From assembly GCA_050084985.1 (NCBI GenBank), contig JBITNC010000001.1, positions 143,716,001-143,780,000 on the forward strand: DNA of 64,000 bases, read 5' to 3'. Shown here in pieces: positions 12,489-24,311 of the stretch. The DNA comes from Nageia nagi (lineage: Eukaryota > Pinophyta). Position 1 is the stretch's first letter, and each line of letters opens with the position of its first letter. The position numbers and the translations under genes are program-made. The notes under the pieces were generated by a model. It did no database searches. It was not told the origin of the DNA and worked only from the letters and a program-made list of their open reading frames with translations.

Positions 12489-12819
12489 TACAAGGTCAAT
12501 CATTGGTGATCAAGGTTAAATTTTACATAATCACCAACGATTAAGACTGATTGATGGTATTTTTGTAAACCCTTGAACCTGTTTAGCAACCATGGTCAAG
12601 AGTTTTGAAAAAATTCAAAATCCTATAGAAATTAAAAAATTTACAATTTCAAATGGTCTAAAATGATTAAAAAATTACTTCTATTATTCCTACGGTTTCT
12701 ATTTAACTATTTAATGATTAAAATTAATACATTAACTAAAAAATTTAAAGGAGGGTTTGAAAACCTACCTCTTCCCTCATTGGCCTCTTACACAATGGTG
12801 AACATCCTCATGGAGGCAT

Positions 12820-13591
12820 CCTAGCTTCAATCAAAGGTAAGAAAGACAAATGTAGGTTCAAAACATAGATTGTGGCATAGGGAGGCAATGGATCTCTGAC
12901 TTGGCATAAGAGAAAAATGAAAAAGTGACAACAAAGATTTTTGTTTTTATTAACCCATGCATTCAAATGTTAATGATTTTATATTGGGTGCTAGTGATCC
13001 ATAAAGATTACCAACAATTTGAAAAGGATCACCAACAAAAAAAACTTAAAAGTCTAAAAAATTCTAAAAAGTTTTGAAGTATGTTCAAAATTATTTAGCC
13101 TTCTTAGGCCTATGATTAATTGTAAATATTAATGAAGTTTGAAATAAAATATAATAATTAAATATATTTGTAATATTTTTGTATCTTTTTATGCAACCAA
13201 GGGAAAAAATTACATGAAAACTCAAACTATGTTCCTAAATTTAAAATTCAAGACTAGATTCCTAAAAAAATTAATACAAAAATCTAGACAAAATACTTGC
13301 ACTCAAGAATTCTTCAAACCAAGAATATCATAAAAAATGCTAAAAATAATACAAAATAATTCAAAATACCTAAAAACTAAAAAACATGTCAAACATAAAA
13401 GAAAAAAATGCATTTAGTTATAATCCAATCACACAAATTTAGCTTATTCATATAGGATAAGTTAATTCAAAGTCTTGAACCAATGTTAGGAACATAAACC
13501 TAAAACTTGATTGTACCCCTCTCAGATAGGTTTGGTTTTTTGAAATAATCCCTAGCTATAAAATGTTGGGTATTTCAAAAAAGGGACAAAA
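12820..13591. other. Non-coding stretch ending in a polypurine tract
   Basis: No coding similarity seen. It is AT-rich with short phrases about gatcaccaac/attaccaac. The last bases (13576-13591) form a purine-rich run (AAAAAAGGGACAAAA) directly before an LTR-like TG start, so the right end is probably the internal 3' tail of a + strand retroelement. Confidence 0.4.
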
Positions 13592-14430
13592 TGTAGACAC
13601 TTAAAAATTACCCTTATTTTGATAAAAGAAAGAAGGGAATAAAATTTTAAATAAATATGAAAGTTTTTTAAATCCTCCTAGTCATTAGCAACCCAATATA
13701 GTCATTGTCAACCTAATCTAATCATCGATGTTTGATACATAATTACCAGTGATCCTACAAATAGAAAAATTTTAAAAATGAAAAAATCAAGGTGCCTAGG
13801 AAAATAAACCAATGGATCTTGTATGACTCATCCTTAACCCTACACCTTTCCCCATGCAGATAAACCTTGTGACAAGGTTGGATGAGCTTTTTTATCCTAT
13901 CCTTGCCTCTAAAATAGCAACTTTGGCCATTCCAAAGCTCTATAAATTAAACATCTTCTAAGGAGAAAAAGATTAAAGTTTTATGCAACAATACTCTAAA
14001 AAAATCCACTCAGACTTGTAGTAGGTGATTGTATTACATTTTGTCATGCTTTCATACTTGCATTACATTGTACTTTCATATGTTTTTAACTATGTGAACA
14101 GGTATGCTTGATATGTTTCTTATTTGTATATGTGCAGAATTTATAGGTGCATGATATTTGGTTTGAGCAAAAGAAAGCCAAAAGACTATTAATCACTCAA
14201 ACATAATCATCAACATTTTCTTGCACATTTTTGGATACACTACTGAAAGCTTGCATACATTGGTACATCCATTCAAAGGAGGTCCAAGGGAACTTATATC
14301 TCCCTCTAATATAATAAAAGTCCTTACTATATAAGGCATTGTTGTACATCACAAATCGATATGAGATTTATCATTATAAATTGATTATTGAGGTATATTC
14401 AAAATTAAATAAAAGAATTATTGTTGGTTA
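13592..14430 (+). repeat. LTR-like block of a + strand retroelement (right edge approximate)
   Basis: It starts TGTAGACACTTAAAA directly after a purine tract, the typical start of many plant Ty3/gypsy LTRs. A TATA-like box (TATAAATTAA) is at 13941-13950. That gives a U3 of about 350 bases and an R/U5 with T-rich sequence downstream. The right end is not defined by an obvious CA or target duplication. The block stops at about 14430, where minus-strand gag sequence begins. It could be the 3' LTR of a largely deleted element. Confidence 0.5.
13941..13950 (+). promoter_or_regulatory. TATA-like box in LTR
   Basis: TATAAATTAA about 350 bases into the LTR-like block, the usual place for the retroelement promoter. 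No experimental support. Confidence 0.45.
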
Positions 14431-14445
14431 TAACATGCTTTGTTC

Positions 14446-17400
14446 TATTTGCTAAGAGGGTTGTTTTTTAGGTAGTACACCAAGTTATTATATGGTTGGT
14501 CCATTGGGTTTCCTTTTGATACTTATCCATTATCAATGAATCTCTTAATAATATTCCTTAGTTGATTGCATTTATTCATCTTATGTCCCTTATCCTTAAA
14601 CTCATTATCTTTCTACCAAGTTGATTTCTCCTAATTCATATATTTAGGTTTTATTTCTAGGAGATGAACCAATTATGCCTCTAAAATTTTCTTCAATACA
14701 TCCTTGATAGGCTCAGCTAAGGGATTCCTAGGCTTGTGTGGCCCTTATTATAGAGCTTGCCTAGGCCAATAAGCATCATGTTTATGTCCTTGATCTATAT
14801 TGTTAGGCCTAAGTATTTCTTATATCTGAGGTTGTAATAGTAGAGTGGCCCTAGGTGGCCATGGTGGTGCTAATTGTACTAATGGTTGTGTTTGATGTAC
14901 ATCTTATGATACTTGATTGCTTTGAGGTTTTTGGTATGAAGTACTTGGATTATTATTTTTATTATTATGATACTTTGAGTTATTTTCCTCCTTTTTCCTC
15001 AATTTAATTTCCCCATCTTCAACTTTAGGCTCTTTTATTAGTTTTCCTAAGATAAAGCATCTTAAAAGGTATGATGTTCCTAGATACTAACAATAAAAGA
15101 GATGGATTTGCTACAACATATATAGAATAACTTCACCAACTCATCTTGGGGGAGGGTGTAATACATATTGGTAACCACTTCCCTCCATCTACCAACATAG
15201 TTTGATATTGACTCATCATTGAACTGGGTTAACTTGCTAAGATCTATAATGGGTGCCCTCTTATGAACATTTATGGAAAAATGATCTAAGAACTTATTGA
15301 CGTACTATTCGAATGAGTATATGCTATGTTTAGTAAGGTTTTTGTACCATTATAATGTTTTTCCTATAAACATGTTGGGAAAGGTCCTAAGCATGACTAT
15401 ATCATTTCTACTAATGATGTAGCACGAATCCTTAAACTATTGAAGGTGCTCTCTAGGATCTTTCTTACCTCAAAACTTATGTATTTTTGGGATTTCAAAA
15501 TTATATGGGAATATCTTGGTTGATACACATAGATGAATTAGTTCATTGCTTATTGAAGTGTAAGACAACCTAGGCTTTTCTTAATCACTAACTTGAAACT
15601 CCATGTATTTCAACCTCTTTAAGATCTCATCATCAATACTCAAAGGTTAGACATTAACCATAACATGTTGCTTAGGGACTTGATTGATAGGCACATCATC
15701 ATAAGAATTATACTGATTATCATATATTGGATCCTAATATTAACTGTAATACTGCTCATGTTATTGAATGTCAAATATGAACTTAGGTGCAAGGTGTGTG
15801 AGATTTCAATACAAAATCCCTCTCGTCATAGATCTTGCAACTCAAGGTAATGGGAAAATGAAGGATATACAAATGACAAGGCTTGAACATAATGATACAA
15901 TGAATTGTACCCAATATCATAATGTGGTATGGAGGATATAATATGAGTATACATGTGAAGATGATCTTCAAGTTTATGTATGTGCACTTGTCTAGATGAC
16001 ACCACCACATAAGAAGAAGAGTGAAATGGTTGTAATAGAGAATCAATTGAGTATAAGTGTGACCCATTCCCTTTGTGAACTCTATATGGGACCTTAGGTT
16101 ATACACATGATATAAGGATATGAGATATGGTAGGACACAATGAAGGTGAAGACTCATACTTAACCATGGGGGGTCACTTACTAGAAAACATTCAAAACAT
16201 GTGCACTCATAGGCTTCTTTAAAAATCTCCTATTTTTAAAATTTACCACCTTATATTTTAATTTATTAAACCCCTCATGGTAAATCCTTATATGATAAAT
16301 AATATTCCTTTTTTAAAAACTTACCATTTTACTAAAAAAATTAAATCAATTTTTAATACCCCTTAATATCATCACTTGGAATTATAGTGATCCAAGACTT
16401 TATCAATTGAAATCAGTATCTTACATTATTTAAAATCATCCAAAATGATGACCTAAGGGAAGACTATCTTGATTATGAAATTAGAGTATAGCTTAGGTCC
16501 TTGGTGATAAAGTCCAAGAGACCTATTTATGGTTTTATTTATAAAGATAAACTCTTGATGACAAAATACAAGTAGCTTCTCCTATGTGTCCAAGTGTAAA
16601 AATTAAAGGTTCTTTTTAAAATGATTTGTACAATGGTTCTTTCCCTTTAGTAGTTTCATAACTTATTTTATCATATAAGATCACCAATAGATGCAAATGG
16701 GAAGCATACTTTGATCTTGTTGTGGTTTTTTAGTGTTCAAATTTATACACTCATAAATAATAGTAAAGAAAGTAGCTTACTTGTAGAATATTTATAGAAT
16801 ACTTTGCACCCCTACCCCTTGCCCTTATAAAATAGTTATCGATATACCAATATTTTAAATTGAAATTGAAAATACCCCCTAGTATGCACTCACATGGCAT
16901 TTACCATTTCCTAATAGTGACCCCTCCATGTACTCAACATGGTGTGAAGGCTCATAACCTAAAGGCTCATATTCCATGTGATATGAAGGCTTAAAATCAT
17001 GTACATGAATAAGTTGGTGCAATGCATTAGGCTAGCATTTAGAATATGGATACCCATAGTAGTATCCAATCCAATCATCAAGTGGAGATGGTGGTGTTCT
17101 ATAAATTAGCAAGATACATGGCTCAAGACTAATAACTTGTAAAGGTGGAGGTTTAGGGGGACCACCAAGAGGTGGCCTGATAAAACATGACAAAATATAA
17201 CTACAACTAGTCTAGTATGTGAAGGAGGTAAATCATATGACATATCACTAGGTGATGGTGATTTAGGATGAAGTAAAGACTCCTTATGATACATCATCTC
17301 AAAAAATTCTTGAATAATGTATCATGTGTATGAGGGATCTAGATGGTACCTAGTGATGGGAGACATAGGGACATCCTCAATGTGACCATCTTGTTCTTCA

Positions 17401-18046
17401 AAAATAGTACACCTATACTACAAGAGGAACTGGAGATGAACATGATCTCTCAACAGCATACTAAGCATCCTTGAACTCTTGGTACAAGGTAACTTTTTGA
17501 GATATAGGGGCTCTATGGCACATGTAAGAATGGGAATAGAACTAGATTGGGCATATGGTACAATATGCTTGGATCCACCTTGTATAACATGATATGGATC
17601 AACATGTGAATGATCTATACAATGATGGGATGTAAACTAATCTACATCATGATGGGGAATATGAGATGACGTGACATGTGAAGACTTGACCTTATGATGT
17701 CAGATAGGTTGCATGGAAATAGAAGGACCTCTTACATGAGATGTAGTAGCTCTACAATATGAGACTTGCAATGAGTCTAAATGTTAAAGACTAGCCCTAC
17801 AATATGTCACATGATCTCTCCCCTATAGCTAAGGAGTGGACTCAAGAATATGAAACCTCACTAATGTTTGACCAAAAAAGAGTCTAGGTGATGGATGGAT
17901 GGACTCACATTGAGGTGAGTGATGGGGTGTGTGTAAATTCCTATAGGATAGATGTAAATGAGTAAGATGATGTGGTTGATTTATCTCATTGTTGCATTCC
18001 TCTTCTTCAAGTGGTCAACCTCTATGAAGACCTCTAGTCTCGACCA
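14446..18046 (-). pseudogene. Tat-like Ty3/gypsy gag, split by an inverted-repeat element
   Basis: Starts at an ATG at 18046 (MVETRGLHRG). A long N-terminal part rich in His, Pro and Ser follows, for example SLLHPKSPSPSDMSYDLPPS near 17270. The conserved Retrotrans_gag-type core lies at about 15510-15120: FEIPKIHKF, DPREHLQ, LRTFPNMFIGKTL*WY, then DLSKLTQFNDESISNYVGRW and LPQDELVKLFYICC. The C-terminal zinc-knuckle-like motif DKGHKMNKCNQLRNIIKRFI is at about 14620-14560. The frame ends at about 14446, where an LTR-like block on the other strand abuts. Gag would form the particle. The His/Pro-rich N-terminus is long. Stops and frameshifts are common. No pol of this element is present next to it. 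Confidence 0.8.
16169..16925. mobile_element. 757-bp inverted-repeat (MITE-like) element inserted in gag
   Basis: Left end GGGGGTCACTTACTAG; right end is the reverse complement AGGGGTCACTATTAG. Imperfect inverted similarity extends about 80-90 bases inwards (GTGCACTCATA versus GTGAGTGCATAC). CCATG stands at 16164-16168 and 16926-16930 as a 5-bp target duplication. Removing the element and one CCATG rejoins the minus-strand gag frame (GAG TAC ATG GTT AAG, reading EYMVKYE), strong evidence that the ends are right. There is no coding sequence inside. Superfamily is unclear; a 5-bp duplication with non-TG ends is not diagnostic. Confidence 0.8.
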
Positions 18047-20479
18047 TATTAACCAAGGATTATCATATATGGTATGTGTGTGAATGTGATCAAAATAAAG
18101 AGTGGTATATCAATATATCGAAGAATGTTTAAATAGAAATCAAAGCATACAAGTAAATAAAATAATACGAAAAGTAATAAATCACACAATAAGAAGCTTA
18201 ATTGTTTTGTTCAAATCAATATTATTTAATGTAAATGCAAGTAACATCACAAAGCCTAAATGATGAACACCCACTTCAAAAAGATAAATCTAAATGAAAA
18301 GATAGCAATAGTGATATATAGCAAGTTTCAATTATTTTTCTAATTTATTATTTCTTCAATTGACTTGATGTTTTTAATGAGGGTTGCTTTTAACAATGTA
18401 CTTGTAAATTTTTACATAAAACTTATTATGTTTCCTTAAAAATAATTCTATTCAATTGTTGACAAGGTAAGGATCAATATCTAGGGTTTTAGAACATTTT
18501 TCAAGGGTACTTTGGTACCTCTATAGCAAGCTATACCAAATAGAGGGGGTCTCTCGCTTTGATTTTCAATTCCATGTATGGGTTAGGTTGTTGTAATAAT
18601 ATCTACATACCCTAGATACTCCCTAGGGAGGTATGTGATGGAATTTTAGTACAAGTAAGAAAAATAAAATGCAACTCTATGATGTAATGTAAATGTAATT
18701 CAATGCACTTAAACCCCAAATGTTTGTCTTTTCAAAATGAAATCAAGGCACTCCTAACCAATTATGATAAAATAATAAATTTCTTTTATTACCTTTTCAC
18801 ATGGGAAAATAATGTAAATATAGAAATCATTCATATGCATAAAATAAGGATCAAATACACACTACTAGCAATGAAACCCCTTTTGTAATATTTTGAATAT
18901 CAAATACAAAAGTAAATTTCAATGTTCATGCAACAATCCCTCTAATATGGAATGCAAATATTCACTAAAAAGTGGCAAGCCTAAGATGAAATGAAAAAGC
19001 AAATAATATACACCAAGTGCTATAAGAAACACAAATATTTACTAGTGCAAACATTTTCCTTCCTACTCCAAGTTTGATGGATGTAATGAATAATACAATC
19101 CTTTACCATAAATTCATCTACTATAGGGATGATTATAGTTACCATTCTAATCATCTAGATGATCAAGAGTCATCAAGATGACCATAATACACTTAAAGAT
19201 AAAAATTTAAAATTGGAGATTTAAGGTAAAATAGAAATCTTATGACAAGGACACCCAAAATTATAGATAAAATATATAAAGGATTTTTATCACTAGTACA
19301 AATTTGAACTAAGTACAAAAATAGAGCATAAAAATTATTACAGATAGAATCATCATGGACATGGATGACTACATGATCACTTGGGCGACCTATAAGTCAT
19401 CCTATAGGGGGATGCAATATAGTTCAAATCAGTTTGATGTGTGATTATTTACTATGTGCTTAACATTTCTCTTTGAAATTATTAGATTTGATTCTAACCA
19501 ATTCCAGGAACTTATCCTACAAATTTCATCGAAAGTTAACCACAAAAATTCTTTGAATTCAATGAAACATCCAAATTTAAAGGCCACCAAAAATAAGGTA
19601 AATAATTAGAAAATCTTCCTTTTTCTTATGAGCCAAGGACTAGTAGGGTACCACCATAATCACCATGTGTAAATGGGTGACCACTCAAAATACCTATGAG
19701 CAATTCCAAGGATCTTAATTCATTTGCATCTAATTTTCCTATGTGAGTATTAAAAATATTGATAGAGATACAGTTTAGAAGTTATTCTTTATAGTTCAAC
19801 ATTACAAGAAGCTATATAGACTTGAAAGGAGTGATAATAGGTTATCAAAGGCTTTAAACCATAAGTCATTTGGACCTTGTGACCATCCAAGTGGGGTGGA
19901 ATACCAACTCAAAAAGGTTGTGAGCATCCTTTATCCATAATCAAGCAAAGATTAGAAAACATTAAAATGCCTATTATACAAGGATGATCTTGAAACATAA
20001 ATTATATACAAATTTTATATAAGCAAACTTGACAAAGCTAGATGTCAATGTTGACAATGCATGATAACGATTGATCAAAACCTATGCATTTATAAAGAAT
20101 TTTTTAATGTGATCAAATGTTGCAAATGATAATGGATGAAATAAAAATGAAGATAGATATAAATCTAGAAAGACTAATGAAAAAATAAATATCCTTCAAA
20201 CCCTAAGGATTTGACCTTTGTTACCAAAACCTAGGTTAAAACCCTAGGTATGAAGATTAGCCTATAAATGCCTATATGTCAAAAATGCTAAATATAAAAT
20301 AAAAGAGCAGATACAAGTATTTGATATAGATCTATTAAAGCTTTAAAACCTATAAATACTCATGAAATAAATAATCAATAACATAACCTAATCAAATAAC
20401 CACAAGGTACCTCAATCCATAGTGAATGGAGCAATTATCCAAAGGCATGAAGGTGTAAGCTCAAAACATTATTCAAACC
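18047..20479. other. Non-coding retroelement-like sequence
   Basis: It lies upstream of the minus-strand gag start and would hold its leader and 5' LTR. I could not find LTR tips, a primer-binding site or a promoter with confidence. A near-palindromic phrase (ggtacctctatagcaagctatacc) is at about 18513-18536. No ORF with recognisable domains. Confidence 0.35.
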
Positions 20480-20758
20480 ACCTATAGGTTATGCAAAGAG
20501 ATTTTCATACCATTTCATGTGGGATTGTACAAATAATTATTTTGAATATGAAGCCTTATATCTTGGACTTAATCAAGCCATTAGGATGGGAATCGGATGC
20601 ATAAATGTATTTGAAGATTCATAGCTTATTGTAAAATAGGTGACTAAAAATACAAGTATAAGCATCATTACTTGAATTCATATAGAAATAGAGTATGGTA
20701 CCTCATGAAATCATTCTTATATATTAACTTAAACGGTATATTTAGAAAATAATAGCTT
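20480..20758 (+). pseudogene. Archaeal-type RNase H fragment of a Tat-like gypsy element
   Basis: Plus-strand residues YFEYEALYLGLNQAIRMGIG are followed by INVFEDS and LIVK, matching the second RNase H of Tat-lineage pol (TNN.AEYEALI.GL..A...GI..L.V.GDS.LVV.QV). The fragment is cut at 20758 by the start of the LARD-type element. The sequence beyond that element is a reverse transcriptase of a different gypsy type, so the two flanks do not belong together. Confidence 0.65.
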
Positions 20759-22350
20759 TGTAAGAGACAAAAAGTCTCAGTAAAAAAATAATTCTTCCTA
20801 GTCATTAAAACTACTCAAACTTTAATTATTATGTTTCATTTGCCTTACATTTTTGTAATTTCAGTTAATCATATAATTCAAGAAAATGTTGAAATAAAAT
20901 GACACATAAACATTCAATCCATAAGATAATCCCCTAAAAAAATAGTTTGAGTTAAGATATGGAAAAACTCTAGGAATTTCTACACTAGTTAAATGCTTGG
21001 TAGCTATGCTACCTAAAAATATTATTATTATCATCATAATATATCATTTTTACAAAACTTGTATCCATACAAGCATACATTTTCTTCCCTCATGGTGTCA
21101 TTACAAACTAGATCCACCTAGCACATCATGGTTAGATTGTTACAATAATCTCAATCACCAAGGCATAAATGGAATCATAATAATTAATGAATGCTACCTT
21201 TCCTTTATCAAACAACAAGGTTTAAAGTAACATAGCAATATGAAATGCCATTAATCCCTACTTAAGTGTATCTCCACGCACTAGGGATCTAACGCTTAAA
21301 ACACAACTATGAACTAATGAGAATGTAAAACATGGACATCATCATTTAAAAATAAGCTCTAATACCAATGAAAGATATAACATATACATCAAGATACTAT
21401 CACCAATTAGGCTAGATCATAATTAGATGTATTCCATTATTCAATACTAACTCAAATAGCATAAAAATAATAACTAACATAATACACTAAGCCAACATAG
21501 CTATTTCATTTCTCTTAAGTCTATACCAACTTGATAGAAATCACCCTATCTATTCGTAAAATAAGGATAAAATCATTACAAATAGTTTCTTGCATAAAAC
21601 ATCAATGATCAAATCTTATAACCAACCTTAAAATTTGATTCTTCTAATTATTGAATATAGCTTTTAATCCCTAAGGATAGCAATCCTAATCACATGAATC
21701 CATTTAGCAATAACTCATACAATTTCCATATTCTAGGGTAGATAATTCCTAAGTATCTAAGGACTAAGCTTTCCAACTTATCCTTAAACATCTCCTTATT
21801 CATGTCATGAATACAAACATTCAAGGTTTAAGCAAGCTAGAAACCCATAGTGTAAAGATACATAACTAATAAACATCTAGATAAAGTGTAAGCTTTGTGA
21901 ATATTTTCAATTGGCCATTGTTAAGTATCTATAACTTAAATTTAGTATCTTATGTTACCTATCAAATCATGAAATGAGAGTTAACATCTAACTCATCGAT
22001 TATCTATTAGTCAAAGGTTTAACCGATAGGTAAATAATCTTTACTTTGCACCAAAAGTAGATAATTCCTAACTATTATAAGATTCAACCTGATAGTTAAG
22101 GTTTTAAACATCACCTAAATAGATCATAATACCAATATGGAAAACTAATGTCTCTATCATAAATATATCAACTATCATTTCTAAAAGTGAATGTCATTCA
22201 AGGATCTGCTTTAAGGTTATGCTTCAAACCTTTTAAAGAAATATTAATAAAATCTTAATCCTAAGTTTAGTATTATACAAATATCATTAATTTGCATTTT
22301 GCTACTCAATTATTTGTTTAATTGAAAAGAAACCCTTATTAACTTAGAGA

Positions 22351-22399
22351 ATATATATATATATATATATATATATAGATAGATAGATAGATAGATAGA
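22351..22399. repeat. (AT)n(GATA)n microsatellite
   Basis: About 13 AT repeats followed by about six GATA repeats. The homologous position in the other LTR (near 28303-28320) has only a short AT run, so the expansion is later than the element's insertion. Confidence 0.95.
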
Positions 22400-23868
22400 A
22401 TAACCTTATTTAATTTTAAATAAACTACATGCTTTAGTAATCAGTCTAAATCAAGCTATAGGTAGAACAAAGTAATCCATTAGACAAAAATTACTAATCT
22501 TATATTAATTCTAAATTAACATGACTATGAATAATTGTTCAAATCTTTAATTTAAAAAATTATCCTTTTCCAATTAACATTTAATCTCAACTAAATATTT
22601 TTCCTCTTATCTTTTGTGGTGCATGGGCATCTTCAACGGAGTATGACATGAAGTGCATGTCGAAAACCTCCGAGTACCATATTAACATTAAGTTGGATAT
22701 AACACTGATAATGTTATCTGAGAACCTATATGTTTACCATTGGATTGCAATGGAAATCCTTTCCCTCACATTGCACGATATAGGCATTGTATTTGGAATT
22801 CCCTCTATCGTCTCTTCACATACAATGTAGGTATGGTATTTAGAATACCCGTATCCAAGTCACAAAATACAAGATTGTATTTAGTATCATCTGGTTGCCT
22901 TCATAATACATAATTCTGGTATCACCTTGTTGGCTTTGTTTCACATCTTTCAGAGCTCCCACTGTTTCATGTGATGTAAGAATGCTAACAAGATTCTAGA
23001 TTTTGGCTTATCAGCTGATGATTCTTTCATTAGGTTGGGATCATTCATCTATTTCTTTTGAGAAGGAACGAACTAGAAAAATTGATAAAGTTTTAGAGTT
23101 TGGATTTACACCTAATGAATGCGAGTGCTAAAAGCACACATTTCTAGCAGTCAATGCATTCTCGGAGATTGTATCCTCATCTTGCATATTGTTAAACTAC
23201 TCACACCCTTCTCTACGTTTCCATATTTCATCATATAGTCTACCAGCGCACTCATAGCCAACTTCTGATAGATATACATTGATAAAGGGGCTTTAAACTA
23301 ATCTATCCTTTATACAAAACTCTCATTTCAATGCATGTCACAAAGAAGGTAAGTATCTCTATTCAGACTTTCAAAAACTAGACCTGTTTGCCTTTCTTAT
23401 GAGCCCACTCTCCATAGTGGGACGCGTTGGAGGAATACGAAAAAGATTACAGAGTTTGACTTTCATTATTTTACCCATGCATCAATTATTTTTGGATAAA
23501 ATAAATATGGAATTTTTTTGAATCATTGTACCAATCATTCAAAAAGATCTCCATTTTGAAATTCCAATGATCCTTTTTTTTATGAAAACTCTACTTGTAT
23601 GTAGTATTCCGGGAATACAGTAAAAACTCTTAAAAACTTCGTCTCCTCCACTTTGTACCCTGTCTCTCCCCATACTTCAAGATCAAAGTTAGTTTTTAGA
23701 GTTAATGCATCCACTCAAAGGATAACCCCTAAGATTCCCTCCAAAATGAGTCACATGTCTCTCTGTTAACCAACTCGCCATCACTATCGTCGAGTCCTCC
23801 TTCTCCAAGATTCATCGTAACTCTCCATTATGGAGCTTATGCATAAGGGACACAACCAACGACTGAGC

Positions 23869-23875
23869 TTAAATA
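23869..23875 (-). promoter_or_regulatory. TATA-like box in LARD 3' LTR
   Basis: Minus-strand TATTTAA in the context CTATTTAAGCTCAG. The same box is conserved in the other LTR at 29783-29789. Confidence 0.45.
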
Positions 23876-24300
23876 GTTTACTTTCACTTTTTAAATTTGT
23901 TAGAGAAAATCTAATACAAGATTAGGAGTCTCTTAAAATATAGCCACATCAAATAATAAAAGCTAATATTTCCATAATATTATTCAAATACCTTTTTAAA
24001 ATATACATGTTAAGAATTTAAATAATAAATACTTTTCAATTATATCTCTAGTTTCAAAACATAATATCATTATAAATGATTTAACAATTTAATTTCAACA
24101 ATATTAAGGTTAAGTGTTTAATATCTAAAAGCTTATGAAAAGTTAAATATCTAAAGATTATTAGAAATTTCAAAAATTTAATGTAGTTAGCTTTTTAAAA
24201 CTATGCTTATAATAATCAAATCATAAATAATAATTATCATTTTCTCTCATACAAACAAAATACCTCATAAACACAATAGTACCAAAACTGGTCCATGAAA

Positions 24301-24311
24301 TCCTCCCCTAC
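24301..24311 (-). other. Polypurine tract of the LARD-like element
   Basis: Minus-strand GTAGGGGAGGA immediately before the 3' LTR start TTTCATGG. Confidence 0.7.

Larger units (their letters stand above)
6690..12819 (-). pseudogene. Plant mobile domain (PMD)-like gene, split by a copia insertion
   Basis: A decayed minus-strand gene. Exon 1 is 12819-12769: 17 codons starting at ATG, rich in P/R/K/E, ending at a GTAGG donor. A 365-bp intron (12768-12404) ends in a T-rich tract plus AG. Exon 2 runs from 12403 to about 10730. It contains LLVALLERWDSLIGAFHLPI and EEIHHLYCIHIQG near 12265-12120. This matches the known PMD pattern (aLverW...FhlpvGEmt...Leev...Lpi.G). Further down a Y-A-W-A/LLAYIYQDL-like block and HPHALLVPIF are visible. 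An E/D-rich part follows near 11400-11090. PMDs occur in plant MAIL/MAIN-type genes and inside MULEs and Ty3/gypsy elements. The C-terminal S/G/T-rich tail continues at 6958-6690, beyond the copia element. Several stops and frameshifts make it non-functional. It may be a gene or part of a retroelement; an LTR-like block lies just upstream at 13592. Confidence 0.65.
20759..24299 (-). repeat. 3' LTR of the LARD-like element
   Basis: 3.54 kb, aligned along its length with 26655-30169, with substitutions and small indels. It has an AT plus GATA microsatellite at 22351-22399 that is shorter and lacks GATA in the other LTR. A TATTTAA promoter-like box (minus strand) is at 23869-23875, about 430 bases from the LTR start. 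A second primer-site-like phrase on the minus strand (TTGGTATTAGAGC) lies inside, near 21364-21376. Confidence 0.8.

Noticed and set aside
15783-16157. 124-codon minus-strand open stretch as an independent gene
   Set aside because: It is an alternative frame of the His/Pro-rich gag N-terminal region, next to the inverted-repeat insertion. The neighbouring frame rejoins gag when the insertion is removed.
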